Source: JALEFZ01 sp964564415 (GTDB taxonomy: Bacteria > Bacteroidota > Bacteroidia > J057). Taken from it: 64,000 nt of DNA. The stretch lies in NCBI GenBank assembly GCA_964564415.1, contig CAZMAV010000015.1:58744-122743 (forward strand). The letters are read 5' to 3'. Positions 18,550-27,274 of this stretch are shown here, piece by piece. A program made the position numbers and the translations under genes. Under the pieces are notes generated by a model. That model made no database searches and had not been told where the DNA came from. It saw only the letters and a list, made by a program, of their open reading frames with translations. How positions within the stretch are numbered: position 1 is the stretch's first letter; each line of letters starts with the position of its first letter.

Positions 18550-20916
18550 ATGAAAAGCCTTTTGCAAACCCTTTTTTGCTTCGGCCTTATCTTTTTGATT
18601 TCCAACTCAAAGATGAAGGCTCAAATACAGGTACCTGTTGGAAACTTGATCTCTCAGGATTCCCTTGCTCTTATCGCATTTTATGATTCCCTGGGAGGAG
18701 ATTCCTGGATAAACACCCTCAACCAGGACAGTACTTGGAAAAGTGGACCGGTCCGGAGTTGGAAGGGAGTTCGTCTCAATAGTAGCGGAACCCGGGTAGC
18801 TGCCATTTCCCTCCCCGAAAATAACCTTCGAGGCTCCATCCCCGGAGTAGTGGATACCCTTGACGCTCTTCAGCGCCTCTTTGTGGATCAGAACCGCATC
18901 GAAGGTCTGCCTGTATTGACCCGTTTGAATGGCATACAGGAGGCCAATGTCTCTCAAAACAAATTAACCTTTACAGATGTCATTCCCTTTATCAATCGTC
19001 TGAGAGCTGTGAGCCCCAATGTGGTCATTACCTATGGAGATCAGGATTCTGTGGATTTTTTCCGAGTAATTCCAGCCTATGCCGACGACAGCCTCCTCCT
19101 TGCCACTAAGGTAGACCTGGACCCCAAAATCAGCCAAACCTATCAATGGTTCAAAACCAGAGTTGGGGGACAGCCTATCGGCAATGGGCCTGAACTTCGA
19201 TTGCTGGCCGCTGACAGTAGCATTACCGGCTCTTACTTTTTTACCATTACGAATGACAATTACCCCCAGCTCACCCTCATAGGGCGGGCCCAGGTCGTCA
19301 ATTACTATGACTTTGAAAATCCCTTTCCCGAAGGGCCTTTAAGTTTCGTCCTACGTTTCAGAGACAAAGACCTCGCGGATCCTTCTTACATCGCCAGGGT
19401 AAGGGATACCCTAAAAAATATAGGTGGAAGCCTGGGAGATTCCTGCCTCTGTGGAGCATTTGAGGTGTGGCTTTTTGATTCTCTCAAAATCGGCAATGAA
19501 ATAATCATTGACCCCAATAGCGGAGCACCCAAGGGCTTTGGAGTGATTCCTCCACGAACTGGCAATGGCGAGCCCTCCAACAGGGATAAACCGGGTTTTG
19601 ACGTCAACTATCCCATGAATTTTGGCGACCAAGCGCCGGACGGGAGCCAGTGGATTGTCAATGCAGATGCCATCGCCAACCTCCCTGACATCAATAATCC
19701 CCTGCGTACACCTACCGTCGCTGTAATAGACCTGGGCATCGACGGGAGCCATCCGGTTTTCCAGGATAAACTCTATGAGGACACTTCCAATCTCCCCCTT
19801 GGCAAAGACGATTGCTATCCCGACGACCAGGGAGGAGTCAACCTCATGAACCCCACTCAGCCCCCCTATGACGACATAACAGGACATGGAACCCATGTGG
19901 CTCACATTATTCAGTCTCTCCTGCCTCAGGTACCTATGAAAATCATGAGTATACAGGTGGGCAATGACCCTAGCTCCGCCACGGTTTTTAAGGTGGCATG
20001 TGGGGTAGAATACGCCATCCGCCATGAGGTAGACGTAGTCAACATTAGCATGGGCTACCTAGGTGAAAGGGTGCCTCTTCTCGATACAGTCATGACTACA
20101 ACCGAGGCGAAAAAAATTCTTTTTGTTACCTCTTCAGGCAATGACAAAGCCAATACAGACTTCCATCCTCATTGGCCCTCAAACCTAGGTGCGGAAGCCG
20201 GAAACGATCATATCCTTTCGGTAGCATCATTTGGGCGGAGTATAGGAGGGGATTTTTTCATCAGCGACCTATCCAATTTTGGAGAAAATACAGTCAACCT
20301 GGCCGCTCCAGGAGAAAATATCTACTCAGCAGTCAATGGTGGAGGCTATGATTACAAAAGCGGGACTTCCATGTCTGCCGCCTTTGTTTCGGCCTTTGCC
20401 GCTGCCCTAAAGGCTTCCAACCCTGATATGCAGCCCAAGGTCATGGTGGAAAAGATGATGGGAACTAACATCACCGTTCAAGAAGCTAGCTTTGCAGGAA
20501 AAATAAAAGGAGCTCGTCGACTCAATATCGAATTGATCGACTGCTCCCTCAGCCCTTTTGCCGCAGCCGATTCTGCCCAATTGACCTGGTCCGAGTGGCG
20601 ATCTCACATCGATGTTTATGCCAACGATTGTAGGGGAAGTCAAAATCAAAGCCCAAACATAGTTAGCCCACCTCAGCATGGCAGCCTGAGTTGGGATTCA
20701 GACTCTTTGGTCTTTGTCTATCAACCAAATGTAATGGCCCTCCTCATGGGCAGTGTAGACTCATTTACCTACGAAATATGCTCTGTCAATGCCAATCCTC
20801 AGGTTTGTGATTCGGCAGAGGTAGGCATAAAGAAGCAGGGAATCGGCATCATCGGGATTGTCATTCTCGTCCTGCTTCTCCTGCTGATCATTGTAGCCTT
20901 GATTCGCAGACTTTAG
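18550..20916 (+). CDS. Membrane-tethered S8 (subtilisin-like) serine protease with N-terminal leucine-rich segment
   Basis: 788 residues, starting at ATG 18550: this start gives a clean signal peptide (MKSLLQTLFCFGLIFLISNS), whereas the open frame upstream overlaps the terminator and the TPR gene. Domains: plant-type leucine-rich segment (about 35-155; LGGDSWINT, ISLPENNLRGSIPG), a linker, the subtilase domain with catalytic Asp (AVIDLGIDGSHP, D394), His (GHGTHVAHI, H446) and Ser (SGTSMSAAFV, S607), a small Ig/cadherin-like beta module (about 680-755), and a C-terminal transmembrane helix ending IVALIRRL. The protease thus faces the periplasm, anchored by its C-terminus. It precedes the CHAT gene by 70 nt. 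Substrate unknown; the CHAT protein or the TPR regulator are candidates. Confidence 0.92.
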   Translation: MKSLLQTLFCFGLIFLISNSKMKAQIQVPVGNLISQDSLALIAFYDSLGGDSWINTLNQDSTWKSGPVRSWKGVRLNSSGTRVAAISLPENNLRGSIPGVVDTLDALQRLFVDQNRIEGLPVLTRLNGIQEANVSQNKLTFTDVIPFINRLRAVSPNVVITYGDQDSVDFFRVIPAYADDSLLLATKVDLDPKISQTYQWFKTRVGGQPIGNGPELRLLAADSSITGSYFFTITNDNYPQLTLIGRAQVVNYYDFENPFPEGPLSFVLRFRDKDLADPSYIARVRDTLKNIGGSLGDSCLCGAFEVWLFDSLKIGNEIIIDPNSGAPKGFGVIPPRTGNGEPSNRDKPGFDVNYPMNFGDQAPDGSQWIVNADAIANLPDINNPLRTPTVAVIDLGIDGSHPVFQDKLYEDTSNLPLGKDDCYPDDQGGVNLMNPTQPPYDDITGHGTHVAHIIQSLLPQVPMKIMSIQVGNDPSSATVFKVACGVEYAIRHEVDVVNISMGYLGERVPLLDTVMTTTEAKKILFVTSSGNDKANTDFHPHWPSNLGAEAGNDHILSVASFGRSIGGDFFISDLSNFGENTVNLAAPGENIYSAVNGGGYDYKSGTSMSAAFVSAFAAALKASNPDMQPKVMVEKMMGTNITVQEASFAGKIKGARRLNIELIDCSLSPFAAADSAQLTWSEWRSHIDVYANDCRGSQNQSPNIVSPPQHGSLSWDSDSLVFVYQPNVMALLMGSVDSFTYEICSVNANPQVCDSAEVGIKKQGIGIIGIVILVLLLLLIIVALIRRL

Positions 20917-20928
20917 CACATAATTTTC

Positions 20929-20955
20929 GGAGTGTCTCAATGATGGGGACACTCC
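20929..20955 (+). terminator. Hairpin between the subtilase and CHAT genes (possible attenuator)
   Basis: Perfect 8-bp stem GGAGTGTC (20929-20936) / GACACTCC (20948-20955), 13 nt past the subtilase stop. Only CATTT follows, so termination is probably partial. It could set the CHAT:protease expression ratio. Confidence 0.5.
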
Positions 20956-20986
20956 CATTTGATCCTTCAAGCCAAGCTACTTTTCT

Positions 20987-23900
20987 ATGCCTCCTTCTCC
21001 CCTATTATCAGGTTCCTTCCTGGTTCGACTTCTTTGGATGAGTCTTGCTCTCCCCTTTTTCTTTCACTCTAGCATCAAGGGACAGGGATGCAGGGACAGC
21101 GTAGTGGGAATCTATCAGAAGGGACTCACAGATTTATCCAGCTCTATTGCCGAGCAGGAGTCTTCTGAAGCCGATAGGTTGCTTAAAAAAGGAGTAGCCA
21201 TCCTCCTGGAGATTGAAAACTACTCACCGGCCGCCTGTACCTCCCCCTCATTTGATAGCCTGAGAGGAGAATACCTTTATCGATCGGCCATGATTCTCAT
21301 CGGGGTCCTTCAGCATCCCGAATGGTACCCCTACCTGGATCGAGAGCTGGTTTCCGACCGCATTATTGAGCTATTACAGGCATCCAGGAGAACCTTTCAA
21401 CACTGGGAAGGGATCTTTCCAGGCCATTATTTTCTTTTCAGAACTTTTGTAAACCAAGGAAAGACCCTTGCCATTCTCAAAAATAATCTGGAAGCCCGAA
21501 AAAGTTTGGAGGATGGTCTCGCTTTGGCCGCTTCTTATCAAGGTTCGCCGATAGATAGCCTCTACCGCCTATATATGGGGGATCTCCTTCGTGAAAGTGG
21601 TCAGCAGGCCTCCTCTATGGGGGATTATCAGGTAGGCATCAATTATCTGTTTCAAGCCCTCCCCTACTACCAGGCCAATAAGGACCAGTACTATTCTACA
21701 GCTACTTATTATCAAATGGCTAAAAATTACAACCAACTGCTGGACGCCGAACAGACCCTTCGTTACGTAGCCAAGGTAAGGGCCCAACCCATGATGCAGG
21801 ACCCCAATTATCAGACCTGGTACATGGATGCCTGTCTCTTTGCTGCTTACGCCAGGGGACTCCAGGGAAAAGTAGCGGATGCTGAATCCGAAATCGACAA
21901 ATTACTGGACCTGAACCAAGTAAGCCCTCTCTACAGGGCTGAAGCCAGGGGACTCCTGGGCATTATTCAATTTGAAAACAAGGCTTATGAAGCGGCCTAT
22001 TCCAATTTGAGAGAGTCCATTGAGCTGTATGAAAAATTGAGTGGGCAGAACCTGAAAGAACGCTTTGCCTTTCTTCAAAAATACCAGTACCTGGCCAGGA
22101 CCCTTGTAGAGCTTGACAGAAAGAAGGAAGCCTTAGCCTACCTCGACAGGGCATTAGGGTTGGCTGTGGTACATGAGGAAGGGCCCCTTTTGGTCAACGA
22201 ACAAGAAATGGCCCTTCTTTTGGGATTAAAAGGGGATATTCTCAGGCAGATCGCCTTGGACGGAGATGCAGAGCCTAAACTAGGGGAAGCCAGGGATATA
22301 TTTGAACAAGCCCTTCACCTGATCGATCAGCAAAGGAAGTATTTCAAGGAAGAGGGGAGCAAACTTTTTCTGGCCCGGGAAGCACAGGAAGTCTATGAGG
22401 GGGCCATTCTTACTGCCCTTGCCATGAAGGATGATAAAAAGGCTCTTCAAATTGCCGAAAAGTCCAAATCGAAGCTTTTGGCCGCTTCCCTAAGGGAAGA
22501 AGCTGCCCGTAAATCTTCCTCCCTTCCTGACAGTTTGCTCAACCGAGAGTACGATCTCAAAAGGGAGATCGCCCTTTTGGATCAGCAACTTTGGGGTCTA
22601 TCTCCGGAGGATAGCCTCTACAACCGGATCATGGCTCGACGTTCGGAGCAAAAAAATCGCCTCAATGCCCTCATTGATGAAATCGAAGAAAGTGACCCGG
22701 ATTACTTCAAGTTAAAATATGAGGACCATAACCTGGACGTAGCTGAACTCCAGTCCCTCCTTCCCGATAGCAGCAGCCTGATCGAATACTTTGGCGGAAA
22801 GGAAAATTGGGTGGTCTTTGTGCTCAACAAGGAAGGACTCCAAACTTTTATTTTACCCAGAAAGAAAAAGGAAATACAAGATTTTTCTGCTCTTTTTCCC
22901 CAAGAAAACTTTCTGAGAGACAAAGAAGAATACTTCGAGGCTATGGCCCATAGCCTTTACCTAGATTTGGTACAACCCTTTGAAGAAATCCTTCAGAAGT
23001 ACCTGATCATCCTCCCGGATGCCGAGCTCAATTACCTCCCCTTTGATGTGCTTTTTACAGAGCCTGCTAATGAAAAAGACTTTCCTTCCACCTATCCCTA
23101 TTGGTTGAGAAAGAAGGCCATTAGCTATGGCTTTTCTGCCCAACTTTGGACCTGGACCCAAAAAAGCAGCTCAGGCCTTTCCTGGTTAAAGCGAAACCTG
23201 GTGGTCTTTGCCCCTGAATTCAATCCTATCTCCCCCAAAAAACTAGATGCCACTGAAAGGGCGATGATGAAAAACAGGATGATTTACCAGCGTCCGGAGT
23301 GGAGAAAGTATCCCGATCTGCCCAATATGAGTTCCAGCCAGGAGGAGGCCCTTCGGCTTGCCGAGATTCCCGGGGCCAGGATCTACTCTCCCCGACATCG
23401 CTATGCAACCCTGGGCACCTTTCTTTCAGAGGCGGGAAAATTTCGCGTCATTCATTTGGCTACCCACGGCAAATTTGATTCGACCAATCATCGCTACTCC
23501 TACCTGGCTTTTCGTCCTGTAGATAATGGAATCCACGATGACCGACTTTACCTGGACGACTTGTACCGCTTCGAGACAGGGGTTGAAATGGTAGTTTTGT
23601 CAGCTTGTGAAACCCAAATGGGAGAGTTTTTTCCCGGTGAAGGCAATGCCTCTCTGGCTCAGGGCTTTACACATGCCGGAGTTAAAAGCCTTGTTGCTAC
23701 CCGCTGGTCTATCAATTCGGAGGCCAAAGCTCAGCAAATGGCACTTTTTTACGACTTTCTACGTCAAGGACATAACAAGGCCGAGGCCATAAGGCTCTCC
23801 AAGTTGGAACTCCTCTCTCAGGGGAGCAAATTCCCCTCTCCCTACTACTGGGCGGCCCCCATCGTCATGGGAGATGCCTCTTCGATTTCTTTTCTTACCA

Positions 23901-23995
23901 TATGGTCCTGGTATGGGGGACTCATCGGAGGGCTAATTCTGATCAGTTTCTTTGTCATCGTCGCCTTCATCCGCCTCAGGACTAGGAGAAGCTAG
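20987..23995 (+). CDS. TPR-CHAT caspase-like protease, predicted membrane-anchored and extracytoplasmic
   Basis: 1002 residues. A hydrophobic N-terminus (about 13-30, VRLLWMSLALPFFFHS) reads as a signal peptide. Residues about 40-480 are TPR-like helical repeats and about 500-570 a charged helical/coiled-coil stretch. The CHAT domain (about 610-955) holds the catalytic His in HLATHGKFD (H827) and Cys in VVLSACETQMGEF (C874), with the GFTHAGVKSLVATRW motif typical of the family. A transmembrane helix (about 968-990) ends in a basic tail (RLRTRRS). CHAT proteases are relatives of caspases and separase and often act in bacterial cell-death or defence modules such as gRAMP/TPR-CHAT; usually they are cytoplasmic. 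Here the topology suggests an outside-facing protease. It overlaps tail to tail by 14 nt with the next gene. Confidence 0.92.
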   Translation: MPPSPLLSGSFLVRLLWMSLALPFFFHSSIKGQGCRDSVVGIYQKGLTDLSSSIAEQESSEADRLLKKGVAILLEIENYSPAACTSPSFDSLRGEYLYRSAMILIGVLQHPEWYPYLDRELVSDRIIELLQASRRTFQHWEGIFPGHYFLFRTFVNQGKTLAILKNNLEARKSLEDGLALAASYQGSPIDSLYRLYMGDLLRESGQQASSMGDYQVGINYLFQALPYYQANKDQYYSTATYYQMAKNYNQLLDAEQTLRYVAKVRAQPMMQDPNYQTWYMDACLFAAYARGLQGKVADAESEIDKLLDLNQVSPLYRAEARGLLGIIQFENKAYEAAYSNLRESIELYEKLSGQNLKERFAFLQKYQYLARTLVELDRKKEALAYLDRALGLAVVHEEGPLLVNEQEMALLLGLKGDILRQIALDGDAEPKLGEARDIFEQALHLIDQQRKYFKEEGSKLFLAREAQEVYEGAILTALAMKDDKKALQIAEKSKSKLLAASLREEAARKSSSLPDSLLNREYDLKREIALLDQQLWGLSPEDSLYNRIMARRSEQKNRLNALIDEIEESDPDYFKLKYEDHNLDVAELQSLLPDSSSLIEYFGGKENWVVFVLNKEGLQTFILPRKKKEIQDFSALFPQENFLRDKEEYFEAMAHSLYLDLVQPFEEILQKYLIILPDAELNYLPFDVLFTEPANEKDFPSTYPYWLRKKAISYGFSAQLWTWTQKSSSGLSWLKRNLVVFAPEFNPISPKKLDATERAMMKNRMIYQRPEWRKYPDLPNMSSSQEEALRLAEIPGARIYSPRHRYATLGTFLSEAGKFRVIHLATHGKFDSTNHRYSYLAFRPVDNGIHDDRLYLDDLYRFETGVEMVVLSACETQMGEFFPGEGNASLAQGFTHAGVKSLVATRWSINSEAKAQQMALFYDFLRQGHNKAEAIRLSKLELLSQGSKFPSPYYWAAPIVMGDASSISFLTIWSWYGGLIGGLILISFFVIVAFIRLRTRRS

Positions 23996-24743
23996 CGATA
24001 TAATTCGCTAAGGTATCCAGTCCTCCCTCACCCAGCCACTTTTTCAGGCCTTCGCCTACAGTCGTATCGACTCCTTTTTCGATGCGCTTTCCTACAAATC
24101 TTGACCCTGCATGTACCGCTTTGCTCAGCCAACGTTTCCACCTCTTTTGTTCTCGCTCGCTGGGCTCTTTTCCCTCCTTTATTTCTTCCAGTATCTCCAT
24201 GAGTTCTTCATACTCCTCTTCGGTAATATAGCCATGTCCCTTTTCGGCCTCCACCAACTGCTCTACCATCGGTAGGTCAAGCTTGATCTCCGTTTTCTGA
24301 TTGCTGTAAGTATGCTCCTGGTTGATGGTTCCCTTATTATCATTAATAATTCCCCCCTTGACCTCCCCATGAATATTGAAGGTATTTTGGGTCACCTGGG
24401 TTTCCCCTTTGAGTTTCACCTCGGTCACAGGATCAGGGTCCAATTCCTCCATTGCGGGAACATCGACCTCCTCTCCCATCAGTTGGGGCTTTTCTTTTTT
24501 CAAATCAGCAATCACCGATATAGCAGCATTGATGAGTTGGGCTTGTTGGACATTGAGGTGCTCCCGGTAGATGGATCCATTTGCAATTTCCCTCCTTAGT
24601 CCATTGTAGCGGGCCATAAGGTTGATCGCAGTTGATTCCAGCCGGGTTTCATCTGAAAATTCCATGATCTGCCAGAGGCCTTCGCCTAGCTTATGCTCAG
24701 CGATCAGGTATTTGAGGTAGAGGTGGCGCTTCATTTTATTCAT
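23982..24743 (-). CDS. Effector-associated-domain-11-like protein (EAD11-like)
   Basis: 253 residues, cytoplasmic, no signal or TM. The first 85 residues match the pattern I know for effector-associated domain 11: an IAEHKLGEGLWQIM helix, the signature INLMARYNGLRREIANGSI, then a helix NVQQAQLINAAISVIADL. EADs are small helical adaptors described in Bacteroidota and other bacteria that pair proteases, CHAT/caspase-like effectors and NTPases through homotypic contacts. The middle (about 112-150) is an Asn/Gly/Thr-rich beta-like stretch (TFNIHGEVKGGIINDN), followed by an acidic helix (EEEYEELMEILEEI) and a basic, amphipathic C-terminus (KAVHAGSRFVGKRIEKG). It faces the CHAT gene and shares its last 14 nt. 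Family assignment is by remembered motif, not a search. Confidence 0.75.
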   Translation of the reverse strand: MNKMKRHLYLKYLIAEHKLGEGLWQIMEFSDETRLESTAINLMARYNGLRREIANGSIYREHLNVQQAQLINAAISVIADLKKEKPQLMGEEVDVPAMEELDPDPVTEVKLKGETQVTQNTFNIHGEVKGGIINDNKGTINQEHTYSNQKTEIKLDLPMVEQLVEAEKGHGYITEEEYEELMEILEEIKEGKEPSEREQKRWKRWLSKAVHAGSRFVGKRIEKGVDTTVGEGLKKWLGEGGLDTLANYIASFS

Positions 24744-24975
24744 ATTTCTTTTTTGATTGGAGTAGCATAAATCTGCAAAAAGGATTCTGAAAGGGTATCA
24801 TTGATTATCACGAATCATATTGGCAATGAGGCAAACCCCGGCATTGGGGTTTAAAAACAAAGCAAGATTGATCTTCCAATCATTTCCCTACTTATCTCTG
24901 CCCTACACTTACCGTTGATCTGTATCTTTTAACGAAAAAAACGGCATATTTTTCCAATTTATTTCTTCTATTCGA

Positions 24976-26143
24976 ATGAACAAAAGTTTTCATATGAAAT
25001 TCTCCTTCCTCCTCATCCTCCTTTTTGCTGCGCAATTGATATTGGCACAAAATTATTATCCTTCTGCCCGAGAGTGGGAGAGAAGGGAAGCCTCTACCCT
25101 GGACATGGACGGTGACAGCCTTCAGGCAGCCGTGGACTTCGCTCTTGCCCATGAATCCAGGGGTTCCAGGGATTTGCGACTTGCTATTCTGGGGGGATTT
25201 TCCCGCGAACTTTATCACTACCTAGCCGGCCCGGTCAAACCACGCGGATGCCCAGCGGGATTCATTCCAAAGGAAGGATACATCGTGGACTCCTGGGGAG
25301 GAGTGATATAGTTCGGGTAGATATGACCTTCAGTGTAACAAAGTCCTACCTCTCTACCCTGGCGGGACTAGCTCTGGATCATGAATTGATAGATTCCCTG
25401 GGAGACAGGGTGAGCCAATATGTATGGGACGGAACCTTCCGGGGCGAGCATAATTCAAAGATCACCTGGGATCATCTGCTGACTCAGTCTTCGGATTGGT
25501 CTGGAGAATTATTTGGGATGAAGGACTGGGCCGACCGACCTCCACGTTCGGGGGGGACAGACGACTGGAAGTCCAGGGAACTCAGGAAGCCTGGAACTTT
25601 TTTCGAATACAATGATGTCGGGGTAAATATTCTGGCCTACAGCCTTCTACAGGTATGGAGAACTTCCCTTCCCAGGGTTTTGAAGTGTGAAATCATGGAC
25701 CCCATAGGAGCTTCTACTACATGGCGCTGGTGGGGCTATAAGAATTCTTTTGTCAACATTGATGGTATCATGACTCAATCGGTAAGCGGTGGAGGGCATT
25801 CCGGAGGAGGAATATGGATCAATACCCTGGATCAGGCCCGGTTTGGCCTTTTATTTGCCAGACAGGAAAAGTGGAAAGACGAACAATTGATCTCTCAGAC
25901 CTGGGTAAAAGCTCTATGCAAGAAGCCTCAGTGGCCAATCCCTCCTACGGATATATGTGGTGGCTCAATCGGGGAAATAGAAAATAGCAAGGGGTGGGAG
26001 AAGAACTTTATTATGCAGCGGGCTTTGGAGGAAATTACATTGTAGTGGATCAAAAAAATGACCTGATCATCGCCCTGTGCTGGCTCGATCCCTCAAACAT
26101 GGAAGCTTTTATGCAAAAGCTGGTAAATTCATTGAAAAACTAG
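24976..26143 (+). pseudogene. Broken serine beta-lactamase-like hydrolase
   Basis: Remnant of an exported serine hydrolase of the class C beta-lactamase/PBP-like family. The first frame starts at 24976 (or 24994) with a signal peptide ending LILAQ and stops at 25311. The second frame carries the SxxK motif (TFSVTKSYLS) and the Tyr motif (FFEYNDVG), plus HSGGGIW, which aligns with the KTG box. Reading must change frame between about 25285 and 25311, and again near 25905-25925, to recover SYGYMWWLNRG. An in-frame TAG at 25985-25987 then interrupts the tail, after which the frame continues (YYAAGFGGNYIVVD) to a stop at 26141-26143. Two frameshifts plus one nonsense codon indicate a real pseudogene, although assembly errors cannot be excluded. 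Confidence 0.85.
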
Positions 26144-26227
26144 TCCCTTTACAGGTAATTAACGTAGTTTGAGTCTGAAATAAGGAAAATCTGTGATCCG
26201 GCATCGCAGCATTGGAACAAAAAATAC

Positions 26228-27154
26228 ATGGCAAATCCCAGCATCAAATACCTCGATCCTGTCGTGGTAAGCAAATTGAAAAACATCGAAGTAAAGGCCA
26301 AGATGATCGTGGAGGGCTTTATCACCGGTATGCACAAAAGTCCCTATCATGGATTTTCGGTGGAGTTTGCCGAGCATCGTCCCTACAATCCGGGTGAATC
26401 CCTCAGAAATGTTGATTGGAAGGTATTTGGGAAGACAGGAAGGCTTTATTCCAAGCGTTTTGAAGAAGAAACAAATCTCCGCTGCGAGGTGGTATTCGAC
26501 GTCTCTGATTCTATGCGCTATCCCCAAAATGGAATCAGTAAGCTTGAATATGGGGCCTACCTCACTGCGGCCCTCCAATATATGATGGTCAAGCAGAGGG
26601 ATGCAGTAGGCATGACCCTCTTTGACGAGGAGATACGCTTCAGCCTTCCCCCCAAATCCAAAAATTCATGGCTGGTACCCATGTACCAACAGTTGGAAGA
26701 GGTGGTCGCCAACAAGGACTATTTTACCCATAAGACAGCGACCGCCAAAGTCTTGCATCAGGTAGCCATCAAATTTCATCGCAGATCTTTCGTCATCCTG
26801 GTGACCGATCTCTTCAACCAAGGCGAGGATATGGACGAACTTTTCAAGGCCCTCCAGCATCTCCGCCATCAAAAGAATGAGATCATCGTCTTTCACCTCC
26901 TCGACAAAGAAACGGAGGAATCCTTCGCCTTCCCCAACAGGCCCTTGATCCTCAAAGATCTGGAAACAGGGGAGCGCATTGAGGTGCAGCCCAACCAGAT
27001 TCGCGACAAATACCGGGAGATGATGGTGCGGTATAAGGCCAAATTCAAGCAGCGCTGCTACGAATACAACATTGATTTTGTGGAGGTAGACATCCAGCAG
27101 CCCTATGACAAGGTGCTCACCGACTACTTGATCAAGCGCAATTCTATTGCTTGA
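26228..27154 (+). CDS. DUF58 domain protein (Bat/MoxR-associated)
   Basis: 308 residues, cytoplasmic, no TM segment. DUF58 hallmarks are the RPYNPGESLRNVDWKVFGKTGRLYSKRFEEE segment (read across about residues 54-84), then a von Willebrand A-like fold with the start of a MIDAS-type strand (VVFDVSDSMRY) and FVILVTDLF. In other genomes DUF58 proteins accompany MoxR AAA+ ATPases and Bat proteins, and are thought to act in metal insertion or complex assembly. No MoxR gene is in the window, but a BatD-like gene follows about 2 kb downstream. Both the ATG at 26228 and the missing signal peptide fit the family. Length is normal. Confidence 0.92.
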   Translation: MANPSIKYLDPVVVSKLKNIEVKAKMIVEGFITGMHKSPYHGFSVEFAEHRPYNPGESLRNVDWKVFGKTGRLYSKRFEEETNLRCEVVFDVSDSMRYPQNGISKLEYGAYLTAALQYMMVKQRDAVGMTLFDEEIRFSLPPKSKNSWLVPMYQQLEEVVANKDYFTHKTATAKVLHQVAIKFHRRSFVILVTDLFNQGEDMDELFKALQHLRHQKNEIIVFHLLDKETEESFAFPNRPLILKDLETGERIEVQPNQIRDKYREMMVRYKAKFKQRCYEYNIDFVEVDIQQPYDKVLTDYLIKRNSIA

Positions 27155-27215
27155 CCTTTCACGGCATCAGGTAGAAAATGGGTGGGTTTATGCAGAAATA
27201 TTAACATCCCAGGAG

Positions 27216-27244
27216 TTTGCGGAGTTTTTCTGTCTTAATTTTTG
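27216..27244 (+). promoter_or_regulatory. Candidate Bacteroidota promoter for the TPR protein gene
   Basis: TTTG at 27216-27219 is followed about 17 nt later by AATTTTTG at 27237-27244, close to the Bacteroidota -33/-7 pattern TTTG and TAnnTTTG. It lies 31 nt upstream of the ATG at 27275. Sequence match is imperfect. Confidence 0.35.
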
Positions 27245-27274
27245 GCTATTCATTCTGCATAACCTAAACCACCT

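Noticed and set aside
24833..24852. AAACCCC / GGGGTTT hairpin upstream of the broken beta-lactamase gene
   Set aside because: It lies between two divergent starts, so a terminator role makes no sense, and the 7-bp stem is weak.
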